8,807 nucleotides of DNA from an uncultured Caldilineales bacterium. GTDB taxonomy: Bacteria; Chloroflexota; Anaerolineae; JAAEKA01. A model generated the notes under the pieces. That model was not told the DNA's origin, did no database searches, and was given only the letters and a program-made list of their open reading frames with translations. Every line of letters begins with the position of its first letter. Position 1 is the first letter of the stretch. The stretch covers positions 1 to 8,807 of the forward strand of contig CALESQ010000022.1 of the NCBI GenBank assembly GCA_937907455.1, given 5' to 3'. Shown one piece after another: positions 6,824 through 8,807 of the stretch. The position numbers were made by a program, and so were the translations under genes.

Positions 6824-7591
6824 CTACGCTCCTGCGGTCAATTGGGCGATTCTGAGCAGGGTTTGCCTGGTCAGATAGCCCTGATAGCCGATGCCGGAAA
6901 GGGCATTGGCGATGGTTTGCAGCAGGGCGGTGATCTGCAACGCCTGCTGCTCGGAGACGATTTTTAGTGACGACATGGCCGCGGTTAAGGCGTTGCTGTC
7001 CACACCGATACGCGCGGCCGTTTGCTGGGCGCGGGCGCGGAATTCTGCGGCATCGGGCGGCTCGGTGAAGAACTGGCCCGCAGTCACCATGCCCAAACGT
7101 TGGCCTTGCACATCCACCGGCGCGCTGGCGTATTGAATGCCTGCATGGCAGATGTGGATGACGGCGCCCGGCTCGTCCAACTCAGCAATGGAGCGCCACG
7201 AAGCCTGACACGCGGCCATGCCGGCCTCGCTGCTGTGCACGGTGCGACAAAACTGGCTGCACCGGCTGCACGCAGCCAGCGGCAAGCCATCCGGGTTGGT
7301 GATAAACGCGGCGACACCTACCAGATCAGCAAATTGATTTTGGATTGCTTGCAGCGTAGGCAGATCTATCAGGTCAGCCAATTGCAAGGTCTCATCCACC
7401 GAGGCAGGCTGTGGCTCGGTTTTACCGGCGGGTGCAGCTAACCACTCGTTGATAGCCGCGGCTGAGAAGCGCCACTGTCCACCCACACGGCGCGCGGGCA
7501 ACTCACCATCCTTCACCATGCGGTAGATGGTGACGCGGTCCAGTTTGAGTACTTGCTGCAGTTCGCGGGTGGTCATCAGGCGATCAGTCAT
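6824..7591 (-). CDS. HTH (excisionase-type) regulator with PocR sensory domain
   Basis: Encodes 255 residues. Residues 6-51 are a MerR/excisionase-like winged helix (HTH_17): MTTRELQQVLKL, VTIYRMVKDGELPARRVGG, WRFSAAAINEWL. A linker (52-70) leads to a PocR-type sensor (about 73-235): LIDLPTLQAIQNQFADLVGV, AAFITNPDGLPL, HICHAGIQYASAPV, GMVTAGQFF. PocR domains sense small ligands; the one in PocR itself responds to 1,2-propanediol. Five cysteines, C108, C111, C115, C128 and C148 (with H146 and H149 beside it), could bind a metal or Fe-S cluster or act as a redox or sulfane-sulfur switch. Unlike PocR, which has an AraC-type DNA-binding end, the HTH here is N-terminal. Its position at the head of the cytochrome and transport genes on the same strand suggests that it controls them. 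The start at 7591 has GAGGG 5 bases upstream; Met6 is a possible alternative. Confidence 0.88.
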   Translation of the reverse strand: MTDRLMTTRELQQVLKLDRVTIYRMVKDGELPARRVGGQWRFSAAAINEWLAAPAGKTEPQPASVDETLQLADLIDLPTLQAIQNQFADLVGVAAFITNPDGLPLAACSRCSQFCRTVHSSEAGMAACQASWRSIAELDEPGAVIHICHAGIQYASAPVDVQGQRLGMVTAGQFFTEPPDAAEFRARAQQTAARIGVDSNALTAAMSSLKIVSEQQALQITALLQTIANALSGIGYQGYLTRQTLLRIAQLTAGA

Positions 7592-7642
7592 GGGAGCCCT
7601 CGTCGTTTGTTACCAATTAAACAAATTCGTGAAGTTAAGAAC

Positions 7643-7671
7643 ATGATACTCCCTTTGACGCAGCGTGTCAA
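7643..7671 (-). promoter_or_regulatory. Sigma-70-type promoter of the regulator (operon) gene
   Basis: On the minus strand, TTGACA (7671-7666) is followed by a 17-base spacer and TATCAT (7648-7643): a perfect -35 and a 5 of 6 -10. Transcription should begin near 7636, leaving a leader of about 45 bases before the ATG at 7591. This is the best minus-strand promoter I can see for the sulfur unit. Confidence 0.7.
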
Positions 7672-7672
7672 A
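7654..7672. promoter_or_regulatory. Dyad overlapping the regulator promoter, possible operator
   Basis: TTTGAC and GTCAAA flank a 7-base centre. The right half contains the -35 of the minus-strand promoter. The left half also begins TTGACG, which with an 18-base spacer and TAAAAT (7679-7684) makes a weaker divergent promoter. A dimeric regulator bound here could control both directions; autoregulation by the HTH-PocR protein is a guess. Confidence 0.4.
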
Positions 7673-7734
7673 TCTTGTTAAAATATATTAAAACATGATG
7701 AGAAAACAGGGAGGAAAAAAGCGCGGGGGCGCAC

Positions 7735-7763
7735 TTGACGATGAGTTGAAGCTGCTTTATACT
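7735..7763 (+). promoter_or_regulatory. Plus-strand sigma-70-type promoter upstream of the cassette
   Basis: TTGACG (7735-7740), a 17-base spacer and TATACT (7758-7763) give 5 of 6 matches at each box with ideal spacing. It points toward the structured region at 7806-7949 and the cassette beginning at 7956, so it could serve as a Pc-like promoter for the cassette gene or make a short RNA. A weak hairpin plus T-run (GCGG/CCGC at 7799-7812, then TTTTT) about 35 bases past the expected start could limit read-through. Confidence 0.5.
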
Positions 7764-7805
7764 GGGTCTGTTCCGAAAGAGCAGTGGTTGAGATGGTGGC
7801 GGTCC

Positions 7806-7949
7806 AATCCGCATTTTTGTCTGGTTTTTTAATCCGCATAAAACGCCTCCAGAGAGGTGATATGCGGCGAGCATTCCGTATAATGCCCCGACAGGGGGCA
7901 AAAAGCGGAATAGCCGTCCCGCTGATATGCGGACTGTATTCCGCATAAT
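7806..7949. repeat. Cluster of alternating direct and inverted ATTCCGCATAAT-like elements
   Basis: Forward copies: AATCCGCAT at 7806 and 7831, ATTCCGTATAAT at 7873, ATTCCGCATAAT at 7938. Reverse copies: TGATATGCGG at 7858 and 7923, GCGGAATA at 7905. A 27-base hairpin block repeats with an offset of 65 (7858-7884 and 7923-7949). Stable folds include TATGCGGA-CTGTAT-TCCGCATA (7926-7947) and ATTCCG...CGGAAT (7873-7911) enclosing TGCCCC/GGGGCA. Several pairings exclude each other. The cluster ends six bases before the cassette boundary. No gene is convincing anywhere in 7592-8019. Confidence 0.7.
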
Positions 7950-7955
7950 TACTAG

Positions 7956-8803
7956 TTAGCCCGCTAAAGTACAAAACTTGTTATGTTTATATCTTCAGAA
8001 GTTTATAAAGGAAGGAAATATGCGTCAAACATCAAATAACTTCTTGATTTATGTGTTGTCCTTACTGCAAATCATACTTTCATTTGCGCTTGGAATATTT
8101 GGCAATCAAATTTCTGAACTTTTCAAGATACCTCCTCAATTGTTGTTATTTGGAACAGTAGGTTCTGTTTTAATGTTATTGGTTGTTACTGTATTGTTAT
8201 TAAACCAACAGCAAAATACAGCAACCAATCTTATTAACGGCGGAAAAGTTCTTACAAGCAAAATAGTTACTGCGTATCCTTTTGCAGTTATTCTTGGCGC
8301 GTTAATTATGGCAACACTGATTTTCGTATTCCCAAAGATTTACCCCATTTGGATACCTGTTGTAGATTGGACTACACTCAACTACGAGATAGTTGGCGCT
8401 TTCATCGGCTTTGTTACCATAATTTATTTCAAGGCACTACGATATGACTTAATCTTAATGCTCGCATATTGTGTAGGGCTAGCAACTGGCTTTTCTGGGG
8501 CTGCCTCAGTTTTAATTAAGCCATCCGAATATTATTATCATTCAGCATATACATTTCTTGGCTGGAACGTGGTGTTGATTATATTTGGCGTACTAGTCAA
8601 ATCTGAAAGAATTAGGTCATATTTTGGGATAGCACTGGACAGACTAACAAAGGAAAATCCGTGAAGCGTGGCGCAATGCGGGCTAACAAAGCGTGCACCT
8701 GACGTGTGGGAGTCTGCGCGATTTACAAGCATTTTTCTGGCTTCGAGTTTTTCCTGCTCTCAAGCAGTGTCCACGCCCGCCCACACGCAGGTAACGCAAA
8801 CCG
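7956..8803 (+). mobile_element. Integron-type gene cassette (one ORF plus attC)
   Basis: The cassette begins after G at 7955 (GTTAGCCCGC, 7955-7964) and ends with G at 8803, just before TTAG (8804-8807). Its first nine bases, TTAGCCCGC, are the exact complement of the R'' arm GCGGGCTAA at 8678-8686, as expected when a circular cassette's attC is split at G/TTRRRY on insertion. Layout is typical: a 64-base leader, one ORF on the plus strand, a 13-base gap, then the attC. Base composition falls sharply to AT-rich from the GC-rich left side, and codon use differs, both signs of transfer. No integrase gene is present in the window, so this is either a cassette in a longer array whose integrase lies elsewhere, or an integrase-less (CALIN) cluster. 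Confidence 0.82.
8020..8664 (+). CDS. Orphan multi-pass membrane protein carried by the cassette
   Basis: Encodes 214 residues and I do not recognise the family. Six hydrophobic segments at about 8-26, 41-61, 85-104, 122-138, 142-162 and 178-194 suggest a small integral membrane protein with a short basic C-terminal tail (KSERIRSYFGIALDRLTKEN, 194-213). There is no obvious catalytic motif, no signal peptidase site and a single cysteine (Cys151). I chose the ATG at 8020 because AAAGGA stands 7 bases upstream; a TTG start at 7978 would add 14 residues without a ribosome binding site. It sits alone in the cassette with its stop 13 bases before attC. Codon use is AT-rich, unlike the minus-strand operon. 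Cassette genes often encode such unknown membrane proteins; a role in stress, phage defence or immunity is possible but unsupported by anything I can see. Confidence 0.85.
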   Translation: MRQTSNNFLIYVLSLLQIILSFALGIFGNQISELFKIPPQLLLFGTVGSVLMLLVVTVLLLNQQQNTATNLINGGKVLTSKIVTAYPFAVILGALIMATLIFVFPKIYPIWIPVVDWTTLNYEIVGAFIGFVTIIYFKALRYDLILMLAYCVGLATGFSGAASVLIKPSEYYYHSAYTFLGWNVVLIIFGVLVKSERIRSYFGIALDRLTKENP

Positions 8804-8807
8804 TTAG
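8678..8807 (+). other. attC recombination site (right end of cassette, cut by window end)
   Basis: R'' arm GCGGGCTAAC (8678-8687) pairs with GTTAG at 8803-8807 and whatever follows the window end. An unpaired central spacer (AAA, 8688-8690, against 8798-8802) comes next. The L''/L' stem has three blocks: 8691-8694 with 8794-8797, 8697-8701 with 8788-8792, and 8703-8710 with 8780-8787. The left arm carries extra bases, A8702 and one at 8695-8696, matching the extrahelical bases that set strand choice in attC sites. The 69-base variable loop (8711-8779) contains a small hairpin, CTGCT-CTCA-AGCAG (8754-8767). At about 130 bases it is within the usual attC size range. Recombination would occur between G8803 and T8804. 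Confidence 0.82.

Noticed and set aside
7695..7832. Small plus-strand ORF of 45 codons (begins MMRKQGGKKRGG)
   Set aside because: No ribosome binding site, a promoter lies inside it, and I recognise no family. It could only be made from a nearly leaderless transcript, so I do not call it.
7884..7905. TGCCCC/GGGGCA hairpin next to an A-run as a terminator
   Set aside because: On the plus strand the stem is followed by A, not T; on the minus strand the T-run precedes the stem. Neither orientation fits an intrinsic terminator.
7668..7974. Two overlapping minus-strand ORFs of 92 and 98 codons
   Set aside because: They cover promoter and hairpin sequence, lack ribosome binding sites and show no protein-like composition.
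8644..8653. CTAACAAAGG near the end of the cassette ORF, similar to an R'' box
   Set aside because: It lies within the coding sequence and has none of the paired arms seen for the site starting at 8678.

Overview
The window looks like a GC-rich bacterial chromosome segment (positions 1 to about 7600), with an AT-rich mobile gene cassette at its right end (7956-8803). My best guess for the host is a Chloroflexota bacterium of the Anaerolineae/Caldilineae type. The reasons are the excisionase-type HTH fused to a PocR sensor, the lipoprotein-anchored multiheme cytochrome, and intergenic heptanucleotide repeats. A sulfur-metabolising proteobacterium is the main alternative. No rRNA, tRNA or CRISPR array is visible.

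Positions 136-7591 hold five genes, all on the minus strand and read from right to left: (1) an HTH-PocR regulator, (2) an octaheme c-type cytochrome lipoprotein of the tetrathionate reductase (OTR) family, (3) a 915-residue fusion of a seven-haem cytochrome c with a membrane cytochrome b, (4) a short YeeE/YedE membrane protein, and (5) a YeeE/YedE protein fused to a rhodanese-like domain. Genes 4 and 5 are translationally coupled, and a strong intrinsic terminator closes the unit at 96-130. A coherent reading is an extracytoplasmic sulfur-oxyanion system: the membrane cytochrome b exchanges electrons with the quinone pool, the seven-haem domain relays them to or from OTR, and the YeeE pair moves thiosulfate or another reduced sulfur species across the membrane. 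The direction of electron flow cannot be read from the sequence.

The boundaries within this unit carry unusual repeats. A 46-bp tandem repeat (six copies) lies between OTR and the cytochrome fusion. Inverted arrays of a TACTGNN heptamer lie between the regulator and OTR, and again between the fusion and yeeE.

From 7592 to 7955 there is no convincing gene. This stretch holds the regulator's promoter with an overlapping dyad, a good plus-strand promoter, and a cluster of alternating direct and inverted copies of an ATTCCGCATAAT-like element.

From 7956 to the window end lies what appears to be an integron gene cassette: a 5' boundary GTTAGCCCGC, a single ORF for an orphan six-helix membrane protein, and a downstream attC-type site. 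The R'' arm of that site, GCGGGCTAAC, is the exact complement of the 5' boundary. The last five bases, GTTAG, are the junction to what would be the next cassette. No integrase gene is in the window.
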